A stretch of 64,000 nt of DNA from Deltaproteobacteria bacterium (lineage in GTDB: Bacteria; Myxococcota; UBA727; VGSZ01). How positions within the stretch are numbered: the first letter of the stretch is position 1; each line of letters starts with the position of its first letter. A model generated the notes under the pieces. That model had not been told where the DNA came from, made no database searches, and saw only the letters and a list, made by a program, of their open reading frames with translations. Positions 19,924 to 28,704 of the stretch are shown piece after piece. The stretch lies in NCBI GenBank assembly GCA_016177705.1, contig JACOUT010000014.1, forward strand, positions 186,001 to 250,000, written 5' to 3'. A program made the position numbers and the translations under genes.

Positions 19924-20754
19924 CTAGCGCAAAGCGGTCACCCGCGCGTCGAGCGCGACCAGCGCGTCCTTGGCACCAGACGACAGGCCGATGCTTGCAC
20001 CCTCGGGCTCGCGCAGGTTGATGCGCACCACGACGGCGCCGGCCGCCATCAGGCGCTCGGAGAAGCGGCGCACGCTCGGGATGGCGGTGCCGGCGCCGCA
20101 CTCGACCACCATGGTGCGAGCGCTGCGCGCGCCGCGCAAGAAGCCCTCGAGGCGTGCCCCCTGCTCGTCCGAGCGCGACGAGTCCCAGCCCCAATCGCCG
20201 AACATCAGGATGTTGGGGCGCGCGAGCCTGCCGCACCTCGGGCAGGTCGGCAGCGGCGGGCGGGCGCGGAAGGTCGCTGCGTCGACGTCGACCGTCACGC
20301 CGTCGGCCGACCACAGCCCCGCGCACCGCCCCTCCGTGCACTGCAGCACGTCGATGGCGCCGTGCACCTCGCAGACGCGCGCGGCGTCGAAGCCCGCGCG
20401 CTGAAAGGCGCCGTCGACGTTGGAGGTGAACACGAACGCGCCGGCGGGCGCGCGCTCGGCCCACCGGCGCAGCACGTCGAAGCCCGCATGCGGCGTGGTG
20501 GCGCGGTAGAGGGCGAGGCGATGGCCATAGAAGCCCCAGGCCAGCTCGGGGTCGTCGTGGAACCAACGCGGATTCGCCAAGTCCTCGAAGGCGAGACCGA
20601 GCTTCTGATAGGGCGGGTAGGCACGCCAGAAGCCCTGCGGCCCGCGGAAATCGGGGAGCCCCGAGTCGACGCCCATGCCCGCGCCAGCGGCGACCACGAG
20701 CGCCTCGGCGGCGGCGATGGCCTCGGCGGCGCGCTCCACGTCGAGTTCGATCAC
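19924..20754 (-). CDS. Sir2-family NAD-dependent protein deacylase (sirtuin)
   Basis: A 276-aa sirtuin. NAD-binding and catalytic motifs are in order: GAGMGVDSGLPDFRG near residue 25, TSNVDGAFQRAG, and the catalytic histidine in EVHGAID. A zinc site is formed by CTEGRC and CPRCGR. The FGDWGWD segment takes the place of the usual GE-x-LP loop, a variant seen in one clade of bacterial sirtuins. I start at GTG 20754 since an upstream extension would overlap the preceding gene. It follows the PPC-repeat lipoprotein gene by 13 bases and precedes an unknown helical protein and an aldo/keto reductase. Confidence 0.88.
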   Translation of the reverse strand: MIELDVERAAEAIAAAEALVVAAGAGMGVDSGLPDFRGPQGFWRAYPPYQKLGLAFEDLANPRWFHDDPELAWGFYGHRLALYRATTPHAGFDVLRRWAERAPAGAFVFTSNVDGAFQRAGFDAARVCEVHGAIDVLQCTEGRCAGLWSADGVTVDVDAATFRARPPLPTCPRCGRLARPNILMFGDWGWDSSRSDEQGARLEGFLRGARSARTMVVECGAGTAIPSVRRFSERLMAAGAVVVRINLREPEGASIGLSSGAKDALVALDARVTALR

Positions 20755-20767
20755 GCGGGCCTCGGCG

Positions 20768-22024
20768 TCACGGACAGGTGCTCTCCAGCCGCAGCCGATA
20801 GGTCGCGGTCGCGCCGCCGAAGCCGAACACGCGCACCACCAACCGCGCCCCGCTGGTCGCGGGGAAGTCGACCTGCTCGGTGTTGGTGGTGCCGCGCGAG
20901 CTGGCGAGCACGGCGCCGCTCGTGTCTTGCAGCTCCAGGTCGAGGTCGCCGTAGACGTCATCGAACGCCAACGACACGTGCAGCGTGCAGCCCGCTTGCG
21001 GCGTGGTGTCGAAGAAGTCGTCGTCCGCGCACACCGCGCCCACCACCTCGTCGAGCGCGGCCTTGAGGTCGGGCGCTCCGCTGTTGGTGTCGTTCGGCTC
21101 CCAGGGGTCGTCGCCGGGACAGGCGACCGCGCACACTTCGTCCACGACGAGCCGGTAGACGTTGGCCGGATCGGCGACGCCGAAGTACACGCGGTAGCTC
21201 ATGCCTCCCTCGACCACCACCTTGGTGATGCGCTCGCTGTCGGTGACGCCGCGCGACGCCCCCTGCACGGTGGTGCCGTCGGCGCGGCGCAGCTCGATAT
21301 CGACGTCGCCGTTGGCGTCGACGAACGACAGGCGCGCGTCCGCGATACAGCCGACCGCCACCGGCACCCGGAACCAATCCTGGTCGGTGGCACACACGAT
21401 GGCGTCGACGGAGACGCCGTCCTCCAGCGCGGCCAGCGCGGCCGCGTCGTCGTTCTCCTCGTGGGCATCGTCGGCGGGGCAGATCAGGTCCTGCGGGCAC
21501 GACGCGGTCATGGTCATGCTGTACGGGATGCTGTCGCGCGTGCCGCCGCGCAGGCGTGCGGCGTAGCGGCCGGTGGTGCCGGCCGCCACGTTCAGTGCCT
21601 CGTGGTCCTCCAGGCCGCCCGCGCTCGCGATCAACTGACCGTCGGGATCGAACAGCAGCAGATCGAGGTCGCCACCGCTCGGATCGAAGTCGAGCTCCAC
21701 CAGCACGTTGCAGCCGTCGTCGACGTCGAGCGCGTACCAGTCGTCGTCTTCGCCGCAGTAGCGGCCGTCGGTGGTGGTGCCCGAGCCGAGCACAGTGGCG
21801 GCGTCGCGCGCGTCGTTGTCCTCGTTGGCATCCTCGTCACACACCACCGGGCCTGCGTCGCGCGTGTAGGGATCGCCCGCGTCGGGCTCGTCGATGGGCG
21901 GCCCCTCGCCGATTCGGCCGGCATCGACCGCCGGCTCGGGCTCGCAGCTACAGCGCGCCAGCGCACCGATGGCCACGCCGAGCACCACCACCACCAGCAC
22001 ACGCGCCCTCGCCCGACATTCCAT
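20768..22024 (-). CDS. Lipoprotein with three PPC-like repeats
   Basis: A 418-aa secreted protein. Start ATG 22024 gives a signal peptide ending LARC, so it is probably lipid-anchored, followed by an Asp/Gly/Pro linker. Three modules of about 120 residues follow, each opening with an acidic E-x-ND motif (NEDND, HEEND, WEPNDTN) and containing a D-W/F-x-x-x-x strand and a GD-x-D-L/I-x-L strand; this is the pattern of bacterial pre-peptidase C-terminal (PPC) beta-sandwich domains. Many cysteines suggest disulfides. No catalytic domain is present, so a surface-binding or structural role is likely. It is divergent from the ABC exporter genes across a 67-base gap in which I see no clear promoter. 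Confidence 0.8.
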   Translation of the reverse strand: MECRARARVLVVVVLGVAIGALARCSCEPEPAVDAGRIGEGPPIDEPDAGDPYTRDAGPVVCDEDANEDNDARDAATVLGSGTTTDGRYCGEDDDWYALDVDDGCNVLVELDFDPSGGDLDLLLFDPDGQLIASAGGLEDHEALNVAAGTTGRYAARLRGGTRDSIPYSMTMTASCPQDLICPADDAHEENDDAAALAALEDGVSVDAIVCATDQDWFRVPVAVGCIADARLSFVDANGDVDIELRRADGTTVQGASRGVTDSERITKVVVEGGMSYRVYFGVADPANVYRLVVDEVCAVACPGDDPWEPNDTNSGAPDLKAALDEVVGAVCADDDFFDTTPQAGCTLHVSLAFDDVYGDLDLELQDTSGAVLASSRGTTNTEQVDFPATSGARLVVRVFGFGGATATYRLRLESTCP

Positions 22025-22091
22025 GAAACGGGAGCGTAGCGCCTCTCGCCGCGCTCGACACGGAAGCGCCCGGCGAGGCAGGGTGCGAGAC

Positions 22092-23123
22092 ATGGCGGAG
22101 GCAGGCGCGCCCATCATCGAGGCCATCGGGCTGACCAAGACCTTCAAGGTGGCGCAGAAGCCGCCCGGCTTCGCCGCGTCGGTGCGCCACTTCTTCAAGC
22201 GCACCTACAAGGAGATCCCGGCGGTCACCGATGTCTCCTTCACCATCCGACCGGGCGAGATGGTCGGCTTTCTCGGCGCCAACGGCGCCGGCAAGACCAC
22301 CACGCTCAAGATGCTGACCGGGCTGCTGCACCCCACGGCGGGCCGCTGCGTGGTCGACGGGCGTGAACCGTTTGCGCGCACGCGCGACTTCCTCTCGGCC
22401 ATCACGCTCGTCATGGGCAACAAGCAGCAGTTGCTCTGGGACTTGCCGGCGCGCGACACGCTGCGGCTCAATGCCGCCATCTACGGCATCAGCGACGCCG
22501 ACTACAAAAGCCGCGTCGACGAGCTGTCGGGCATGCTCGAGCTGACCGACAAGCTCGACCAGCCGGTGCGCAAGCTCTCGCTCGGCGAGCGCATGAAGGC
22601 CGAGCTGTTGGCCTCGCTGCTGCACGGGCCCAAGGTGCTGTTCCTCGACGAGCCGACGCTCGGCCTCGACGTCAACGCGCAGGTGGCCGTGCGCGCGTTC
22701 CTCCGGCGCTACAACGAGAGGACCGGCGCGACCATCCTGATGACCAGCCACTACATGGCGGACATCACCGCGCTGTGCTCGCGCGTGCTCGTGATCCACG
22801 AGGGTAAGCTGGTGCACGACGGCGAGCTGGCGGCGCTGTTGCGCCGCTTCGGCACGCGGCGTGAGCTGCGCGTGGAGCTGTCCCATGCTGTCGACGACGC
22901 CAAGCTGCGCACGCTCGGCGAGGTTCTGAGCCACGAGGGCAACGTGGCGCGCCTGGCCGTCGAGCCTGCCGCGCTCGTCGCCGTGGTCGGGCGCGCGCTC
23001 GCCGAGCTGCCCGTCGTCGATCTAACGGTGCACGATCCGCCCATCGAGGAGGTGGTCGGCCGCGTCATCGGCAAGAGCCAGCGCGCCCTGCCCAACGTTG
23101 TTGGCGCGGAGCAGGGCGCGTGA
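22092..23123 (+). CDS. ABC-2 type exporter, ATP-binding protein
   Basis: A 343-aa ATPase. It shows Walker A (GANGAGKTTT), a Q-loop-like region (NKQQLLWDL), the signature LSLGERMKAE, Walker B with VLFLDEPTLGLD and the switch histidine (MTSHYM). The N-terminal ~50 residues before Walker A (FKVAQKPPGFAASVRHFFKR) are characteristic of the subgroup that pairs with ABC2_membrane_6 permeases. The C-terminal 80 residues form a regulatory domain. It overlaps the first permease gene by four bases. Cargo is unknown; lipid- or glycoconjugate-like and drug cargoes are known for relatives. Confidence 0.92.
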   Translation: MAEAGAPIIEAIGLTKTFKVAQKPPGFAASVRHFFKRTYKEIPAVTDVSFTIRPGEMVGFLGANGAGKTTTLKMLTGLLHPTAGRCVVDGREPFARTRDFLSAITLVMGNKQQLLWDLPARDTLRLNAAIYGISDADYKSRVDELSGMLELTDKLDQPVRKLSLGERMKAELLASLLHGPKVLFLDEPTLGLDVNAQVAVRAFLRRYNERTGATILMTSHYMADITALCSRVLVIHEGKLVHDGELAALLRRFGTRRELRVELSHAVDDAKLRTLGEVLSHEGNVARLAVEPAALVAVVGRALAELPVVDLTVHDPPIEEVVGRVIGKSQRALPNVVGAEQGA

Positions 23124-23911
23124 ACGCCGCGCTGCGCAAGATGGGCGGGCTGCTGTCCGTCTATTACGCCTACATGACGGCGTACCGCGCCGAGCTGATC
23201 CTGTGGGCGCTCGCCAACTCGCTGCCCTTCATCCTGATGGGCGCCTGGTACCAAGCTGCGGCCGGCGGCGCCTTCGGCTTCACGCCCGTCGACGTCACGC
23301 GCTACTTCCTGGCCGTCTTCGTCATCCGCCAGCTCACCGTGGTGTGGGTGATCTGGGAGTTCGACCAAGACGTGCAGCGCGGGCGCCTCTCGCAGTACTT
23401 GTTGCAGCCCGTCGACCCGGTGTGGCGCTACCTGGCCGCCCACCTGTCGGAGCGCGTCGCGCGCCTGCCCTTCTCGGCGCTGATCATCGCGCTGTTCTTC
23501 TTGATCTTCCCGCCGGCGCGCTTCGTGCCGCACGCGAGCGACGTGCTGCTCGCCATCACCTTCGCCACGCTCGCTTTCGCGCTGCGCTTCGTAATGCAGT
23601 ACACGCTGGCGCTGTTCGCGCTGTGGACCGAACGCGCCTCGAGCCTCGAGAGCTTGATGTTCATCCTCTACCTGGTGCTGTCGGGCGCCATCGCCCCGCT
23701 CGAGGTGTTCCCGCCCGAGCTGCGCGAGCTGGTGATGTGGACGCCCTTCCCCTACTTCATCTGGGTGCCGGCGCGCCTGTTGATCGGCGGCGCCGACGTC
23801 GATCTGATGCGCGCGACCGTCGTGTGCGTGAGCTGGATCGGGTCGCTGCTCGTCGTCAACCGTGTGGTCTGGCGGCTCGGCCTCAAGCGCCACTCGTCGA
23901 TGGGTGCCTGA
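23120..23911 (+). CDS. ABC-2 type exporter permease (first)
   Basis: A 263-aa protein with six predicted membrane helices, ABC2_membrane_6 type. The stretch VWVIWEFDQDVQRGRLSQYL followed by LQPVDPVWRYL is the diagnostic coupling-helix region of this family. It overlaps both the ATPase gene and the second permease gene (TGATG), so the three are one translation unit and likely form a heterodimeric transporter. Confidence 0.9.
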   Translation: MNAALRKMGGLLSVYYAYMTAYRAELILWALANSLPFILMGAWYQAAAGGAFGFTPVDVTRYFLAVFVIRQLTVVWVIWEFDQDVQRGRLSQYLLQPVDPVWRYLAAHLSERVARLPFSALIIALFFLIFPPARFVPHASDVLLAITFATLAFALRFVMQYTLALFALWTERASSLESLMFILYLVLSGAIAPLEVFPPELRELVMWTPFPYFIWVPARLLIGGADVDLMRATVVCVSWIGSLLVVNRVVWRLGLKRHSSMGA

Positions 23912-24690
23912 TGCGACGGCTCGGCGTGATCCTGTGGCGCTACTGGTCAACGTCGCTGCAGGCGGAGCTCGAGTACCGCTCCAATTTCCTGGTGCAGGCG
24001 TTCGGCTCGAGCCTGGCGCTCGCCGGCTCCATCTTCGCGCTCACGCTCTTCTATCGAGGCGGCGGCTTCCCCGGCTGGACCTTCGAGGAGGGGCTGGTGG
24101 TGCAAGGGCTCTACTCGGCCTTTTCCGGCGCCATCGCGTGCGTGCTGTCTCCCAACCTGAGCCGCATCGTGCAGCACGTCGAGGCGGGCACGCTCGACTT
24201 CGTCTTGCTCAAGCCGGTCGACGCGCAGGTGACCCTCTCCTTGCGCGTCATCTCACCCTGGGGGCTGCCCGACCTGGTGTTCGGCCTCGCGGTCATTGCT
24301 TGGGGCGCCGCGCGCGCGCCCGCGCGCGACGGCAGCGTCTCGCTCGCGCTGCTCGCCGTCCTGTTCGGCGCCCTCATCATCTACGGCCTGTGGTTCGTGG
24401 TCGCCACTACCAGCGTGTGGTTCACCAAGATCTACAACGCCACCGAGGTGCTGCGCGGCCTGCTCGACGCCGGCCGCTTCCCCATGGCCGCCTACCCCGC
24501 GGCCTACCGCTTCGCCTTCACCTTCGTCATGCCGGTGGCCTTCATGACCACGGTGCCCGCGGAGCTGCTGCTCGGGCGCGGCCAGCCGACCATGCTGCTC
24601 GGCAGTGCGCTGATCGCGCTCGTGCTGTTGGTAGCCTCGCGCGCCTTCTGGCGCTTCGCGCTCAAGAGCTACACCGGCGCCTCCGGCTGA
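23911..24690 (+). CDS. ABC-2 type exporter permease (second)
   Basis: A 259-aa six-helix permease paralogous to the first. The coupling region reads RIVQHVEAGTLDFVLLKPVD, again typical of ABC2_membrane_6. It opens directly on the stop of the preceding gene. The protein ends in a short basic tail (FALKSYTGASG). A 62-base gap follows before the asparaginase gene, so the exporter operon probably ends here. Confidence 0.9.
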   Translation: MRRLGVILWRYWSTSLQAELEYRSNFLVQAFGSSLALAGSIFALTLFYRGGGFPGWTFEEGLVVQGLYSAFSGAIACVLSPNLSRIVQHVEAGTLDFVLLKPVDAQVTLSLRVISPWGLPDLVFGLAVIAWGAARAPARDGSVSLALLAVLFGALIIYGLWFVVATTSVWFTKIYNATEVLRGLLDAGRFPMAAYPAAYRFAFTFVMPVAFMTTVPAELLLGRGQPTMLLGSALIALVLLVASRAFWRFALKSYTGASG

Positions 24691-24752
24691 GCGGCGCGCG
24701 CCACGGCCGCTGCCCCCCTTCCCCGAGGCGCGCGTCGCCGTAGGGTGCCGCC

Positions 24753-25292
24753 ATGGATACGGCCAAGCGCATCGCGCTGCTCTCGACGGGCGGCACCATC
24801 GAGAAGACCTACAACGAGAGCGACGGCACCATCACCAACCAGCGCTCGGTGCTCGACATCATGCTCGCCGGCCTGATCTTGCGCGGCGTGGTCATCGAGC
24901 GTGTGCCGGTGATGAACAAGGACTCGCTGTTGATGAGCGAGGCCGACCACGACCGCATCGCCGCCGTGGCCGCCCTCTACGCCGACAGCCACGAGGGCAT
25001 CGTCATCACGCACGGCACCGATCGCCTGCAATTCACCGGCGAGCGCCTGGTGCAGAAGCTCGGTCCCGGCCCGCGCGTGCCCATCGTGCTCACCGGCGCC
25101 ATGCGCCCCTATGAGCTGCGCAATACCGACGCGCTGCAGAACCTCACCGAGGCTTTGCTCGCGGTGCAGTTGGCGGCGCCGGGCGTCTACGTCGCCATGC
25201 ACAATCAGGTGCTGCGCTTTCCCGGCGTCGTCAAAGACGCCAAGGCGCAGCGCTTCGTGCGCTCCGACGGCGGGAACACGGGGAGCGCGTGA
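24753..25292 (+). CDS. Single-domain asparaginase-like protein
   Basis: A 179-aa protein that corresponds only to the N-terminal catalytic domain of type I/II L-asparaginases (usually 320-350 aa). The nucleophile threonine in LLSTGGTIEKTYN, the Thr-Asp pair in THGTDRLQFTG, GAMRP, and a lysine in GVVKDAKAQRF match the active-site set. The missing C-terminal domain in full-length enzymes contributes to the neighbouring subunit's site, so activity is uncertain. Short proteins of this type occur as a family, so this is probably not a broken gene. Its stop overlaps the GTG of the next gene. Confidence 0.85.
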   Translation: MDTAKRIALLSTGGTIEKTYNESDGTITNQRSVLDIMLAGLILRGVVIERVPVMNKDSLLMSEADHDRIAAVAALYADSHEGIVITHGTDRLQFTGERLVQKLGPGPRVPIVLTGAMRPYELRNTDALQNLTEALLAVQLAAPGVYVAMHNQVLRFPGVVKDAKAQRFVRSDGGNTGSA

Positions 25293-26182
25293 CCCGCGTC
25301 GATCCGCGCTTCGAGGCCATCTCGCGCAGGCTCACCATGCTGGAGCTGATGGACCCGGGACCGAACGCCCCGCCCGAGGGCAGCGAGTCGCCATTCGCGC
25401 GCGCGCAGCGCTTCGTGGCCACCTACACCGAGGCCGGCCTGCGCACGGCCATTCGGGAGTTCGGCCTCGACGACAAACTGCGCGCGCTCGGTCTGTCGGA
25501 CTTCGAACTGCGTATCACCGAGGAGGATCCGTTCCGTCACCGCCTCGAGGTGCTGCTCGATGATGACGCGCTCGGCGATCGCCACCTCATGGACCTGCGG
25601 CTGCACCTGTCGCGCGTCGGCCTGGCCGGCGTGGATGAGCGCGCCGACGTCGTCGTGGTCGAGTGGTTGTTGATGCAGAACCCGCGCGGCGCGTTCACCG
25701 CCGAACGGCCTCGCTTGCCCGGGCAGCACTACCCGGGCACCGGCCTCGGGCGCGACATCGCGCAGATGCTGATGCTCTTGTGCCGTCGCGTACAACGCGA
25801 GGCGCTCATCACCATCCCCGAGCGCTTTCACTTGGCCGAGCTCTATCGACGCGCGGGCTGGCTGCCGGTCAACCTCGAGGAGGAGCACGCGCTCGCCGAC
25901 GTGCTGCACGCCACCCGGTCGCTCACGCTGGCTGCGCGCGCCTGGGCCGTGGAGCGGGGGCTGGTGCGCGACGCCGAGGGCGTCCCCTTCACGTATCACC
26001 CCCACGAGCGGGTGTTGCCAATCTCCGAGCGCCTCGAGCACGCGCTCGCGCCCGGCGGCTTCCTGTTGCTCAAGGAGGTGCTCCGTCCGTCGCGCGCCTT
26101 CAGCGTCGACGTGGCCGCGCTGCGCCGTTCGCTGCGCGACGATCCGGTCGATGGGCTCGACGCCGACGCCATCGAGGCGTGA
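25289..26182 (+). CDS. Unknown protein with GNAT-like central region
   Basis: A 297-aa protein without a firm family match. Residues about 120-200 (VVEWLLMQNPRG, then HYPGTGLGRDIAQMLMLL and ERFHLAELYRRAGWLPV) have the order of a GNAT acetyltransferase core: a strand, an acyl-CoA-loop-like GxGLG segment followed by a helix, and a C-terminal 'LYRRAGW' strand. The N- and C-terminal parts are unassigned. The GTG start overlaps the asparaginase-like gene, so the two are co-translated and may share a pathway. The acetyltransferase reading is inference and moderate at best. Confidence 0.6.
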   Translation: MTRVDPRFEAISRRLTMLELMDPGPNAPPEGSESPFARAQRFVATYTEAGLRTAIREFGLDDKLRALGLSDFELRITEEDPFRHRLEVLLDDDALGDRHLMDLRLHLSRVGLAGVDERADVVVVEWLLMQNPRGAFTAERPRLPGQHYPGTGLGRDIAQMLMLLCRRVQREALITIPERFHLAELYRRAGWLPVNLEEEHALADVLHATRSLTLAARAWAVERGLVRDAEGVPFTYHPHERVLPISERLEHALAPGGFLLLKEVLRPSRAFSVDVAALRRSLRDDPVDGLDADAIEA

Positions 26183-26234
26183 CCGCGGTCGAGGTCTCGG
26201 ATGCGCCGGCGTAGTGATGTGCTAGAGACCGCGC

Positions 26235-26864
26235 ATGTCCTTCGTCATCGGCATCGCGGGCGGCACCGGCTCGGGCAAGACCACCATCGCGCGCGCCGTG
26301 GCCGCGGCGCTCGCGCCCGAGCACGTCGCCACGCTGGAGCACGACTGGTACTACCGCGACCGCTCCGAGCTCTCGCTCGAGGAGAAGAGCCAGCTCAACT
26401 TCGATCACCCCGACAGCCTCGAGACCAGCCTACTGATCGAGCACCTGCGCGTGCTCAAGAGCGGCCGGGCCGTCGAGGTGCCCGGCTACGATTTCAAGAC
26501 GCACGCGCGCACCGTCGACACACGGCGCATCGAGCCCAAGCCGGTGCTGATCGTCGAGGGCATCCTCGTGTTCGTCGAGCCGGCGCTGCGCGAGCTGATG
26601 AACGTCAAGATCTTCGTCGACACCGACGCGGACATCCGGCTGATGCGCCGCATTCGCCGCGACATCGAGCACCGCGGCCGCACCTTCCAGCAGATCCGCG
26701 AGCAGTACTACAAGACGGTGCGTCCGATGCACCTCGCCTTCGTCGAGCCCTCCAAGCGCTGGGCCGACGTGCTCATCCCCGAGGGCGGCAACAACGCGGT
26801 GGCGCTCGATCTGGTGACGTCACGCCTGCGCGAGGTCATCGCGCAATCGCCAAACGCCCGCTGA
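26235..26864 (+). CDS. udk: Uridine kinase
   Basis: A 209-aa P-loop kinase that phosphorylates uridine and cytidine in pyrimidine salvage. It has Walker A (GGTGSGKTT), the HDWYYRD substrate motif, NFDHPDSLET, the PGYDFKTHAR loop and the LMRRIRRDIEHRGR lid region. Length and motif spacing are normal. It stands alone after a 52-base gap; the following genes are on the other strand. Confidence 0.95.
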   Translation: MSFVIGIAGGTGSGKTTIARAVAAALAPEHVATLEHDWYYRDRSELSLEEKSQLNFDHPDSLETSLLIEHLRVLKSGRAVEVPGYDFKTHARTVDTRRIEPKPVLIVEGILVFVEPALRELMNVKIFVDTDADIRLMRRIRRDIEHRGRTFQQIREQYYKTVRPMHLAFVEPSKRWADVLIPEGGNNAVALDLVTSRLREVIAQSPNAR

Positions 26865-26875
26865 GCAGGGCCGGC

Positions 26876-27229
26876 TCACTCGCCCTGCTCGAGTACGTCT
26901 TGCTGCTCGAGCAGCGAGACGTGCGCGGCATCCTCTCCGTCGTCGAACACCAGCGCCACCGCCGGCGGCAGCGGCTGACCGCGGTCGCGCCCGGTCCAGC
27001 GCACGCGCACCACCCGGCCCTCGCGCACGATCGATCGCCCACCGCGCAGCAGCGTGGCGCGCGCCCGCGCACCGAGCGGCGGCGGCGCGGTGCCGGCGTC
27101 GATCTCGACGAGCGCGCCGCCCGCCGACAGGTCGACGATGCGGGCGACCGCCAGCGCCGCGCCGAGCACCTCGAGGCGGGCCGAGACGACCGAGCCCGAG
27201 CGTGCATGACGACGGCGCTCACCCTCCAC
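26876..27229 (-). CDS. PilZ-domain protein (probable c-di-GMP receptor)
   Basis: A 117-aa single-domain PilZ protein. Both halves of the c-di-GMP binding site are present: the arginine motif RRRHAR near the N-terminus and DLSAGG about 25 residues later. The GTG start at 27229 lies inside the end of the upstream gene's spacing and gives VEGERRRHARSG; the frame is open upstream but that region belongs to the next gene. It ends 11 bases from the convergent udk stop. Likely acts as a small adaptor responding to c-di-GMP; the partner is unknown. Confidence 0.78.
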   Translation of the reverse strand: MEGERRRHARSGSVVSARLEVLGAALAVARIVDLSAGGALVEIDAGTAPPPLGARARATLLRGGRSIVREGRVVRVRWTGRDRGQPLPPAVALVFDDGEDAAHVSLLEQQDVLEQGE

Positions 27230-27237
27230 GCGCGCGC

Positions 27238-28704
27238 CTAGAACTGCGCCGAGAAGCCGACCTGGTGGAGCTCGCTGCGGTTGGAGAAGCCGATCAGCAT
27301 GCGACCCGACGAGACCGGCAGGAACGCGGACGGTCGATCTGCGGAGCTTTGGAACGCGCCGCGCTTGACGTCGTTGGTGACGTCGTCGGTCTGATCTGCG
27401 GGCAACGGGATGGAGAAGCCGACTGCGGCAGTGGGCAACACGTACGCGAACGCTACACCGTCGAAGTTGGTCTCGCGGAGGAACAGCTTGGTGGTCGCCG
27501 CGGGAATGGTCGACGGCACGTTGGCGCCGCCGAGCGAGACCCGGGGAAAGCCCGACTCCGGCGCGACGCTGTTCAGGTCCTTGCCGTTCTCGGTCTCGTA
27601 GCGGAGGAACAGCGCCTCGCCGCCAGCGCCCTCGGTGGGCAGCGTGATCACGACGTTCGGGATGTCCTCGTCCGCCGCGCCGGTGGTGAGGTTGTGCGGA
27701 TCGGGGATGCCGGGGTTCGTGCGGAACAACGCGCCGTGCGTGCCCTCGGGTAGCGTGATGATCTGCAGGTCGGTTGTGCCTGTGAAGGGTGGCCCATGCC
27801 AATCGAGGGCGCCAAAGTGCCGCTGCACGGGCACCAGGCGCGGCAACGAGCCCCCTGATCCGCGATCGAAGACCAGCACCAGGTCGCCGAGCTGGTTGTC
27901 GCCCTCGACCAGCGGCCAGATGCCGGCGATGGCGTCGAATTGTACGGTGCCGATGAATGGCTCCGAGTAGCGCGCTGCGCCCTCCTGGTCGTCCGGCTCG
28001 AAGCGCACGATCTTCAGCTCGTTGCCCCCGCGCTCGGCGAACACGACGCGCGCGTCGCCGTTGGTGTCGTCGGCGCTGTCGACGAACGCCGCCAGGTCGA
28101 TCTGATCGAGCGCCGTGTCGCGGAAGGAGAGCGCGAAGATGAGGTCGGTGTAGTGGACGACGGCGCCGCCGCCCACCTCACAGGAGAACCAGAATTCGTC
28201 GCCCTGCGGCAACTGCAGCGGCGCAGCATCGGCGAACCAATGCAGCTCGTCGACGTCACAGCCGCCGCTGATGTTGTTGAAGTCGAAGCGCGGCGAGTTG
28301 GACATCTGGTTGGTCGCGATGTCGAGGTCGCCGATCTCGTCGAGCGCGCCGCCGGCGCTCCACGTCGCCACCATGGCCACGCCCTGGTCCTCGGGGTCCT
28401 GCAGGATGGCCGTGACGGGCGCGTCAATCTGCTCCACGCGGACCACGCGCAGGTTGTCGTTCGGCCCGCCGTCGTTGCCGGGCCCGGCGTCGTAGCCCGA
28501 GCCACCGTCGCCGGGCGGGCCGCCGTCGCCAGGGGGCGGCGGCACGAAGTCGTCGACCTCGCACACGCCCGGCGCGACGCAGACCTGGCCGACGGGACAG
28601 TCCGTGACGTGCTCGCACTCGCGCTGCGGGCAGCCTGCGACGACGACGGCGACAAAGGCACCGAGCAACGCGATCAGTACGAACGTGGGACTCAGGGTGC
28701 GCAC
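27238..28704 (-). CDS. Secreted lipoprotein with Cys-rich N-terminus, unknown function
   Basis: About 488 aa from the GTG at 28704. A signal peptide ends VVVAGC, then an EGF-like cysteine cluster follows (CEHVTDCPVGQVCVAPGVC) and an Asp/Gly/Pro linker of DGG and PPGDGG type that is common in myxobacterial surface proteins. The remaining ~400 residues are beta-rich with many Asp/Asn turns and may form a propeller, but no repeat family is clear. The start overlaps the stop region of the upstream lipoprotein gene by 13 bases, indicating coupling. Confidence 0.75.
   Translation of the reverse strand: MRTLSPTFVLIALLGAFVAVVVAGCPQRECEHVTDCPVGQVCVAPGVCEVDDFVPPPPGDGGPPGDGGSGYDAGPGNDGGPNDNLRVVRVEQIDAPVTAILQDPEDQGVAMVATWSAGGALDEIGDLDIATNQMSNSPRFDFNNISGGCDVDELHWFADAAPLQLPQGDEFWFSCEVGGGAVVHYTDLIFALSFRDTALDQIDLAAFVDSADDTNGDARVVFAERGGNELKIVRFEPDDQEGAARYSEPFIGTVQFDAIAGIWPLVEGDNQLGDLVLVFDRGSGGSLPRLVPVQRHFGALDWHGPPFTGTTDLQIITLPEGTHGALFRTNPGIPDPHNLTTGAADEDIPNVVITLPTEGAGGEALFLRYETENGKDLNSVAPESGFPRVSLGGANVPSTIPAATTKLFLRETNFDGVAFAYVLPTAAVGFSIPLPADQTDDVTNDVKRGAFQSSADRPSAFLPVSSGRMLIGFSNRSELHQVGFSAQF

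Noticed and set aside
24753-25292. Truncated asparaginase pseudogene
   Set aside because: Short asparaginase-domain proteins are a known form, active-site residues are intact, and the stop overlaps the next start, so the gene looks whole.
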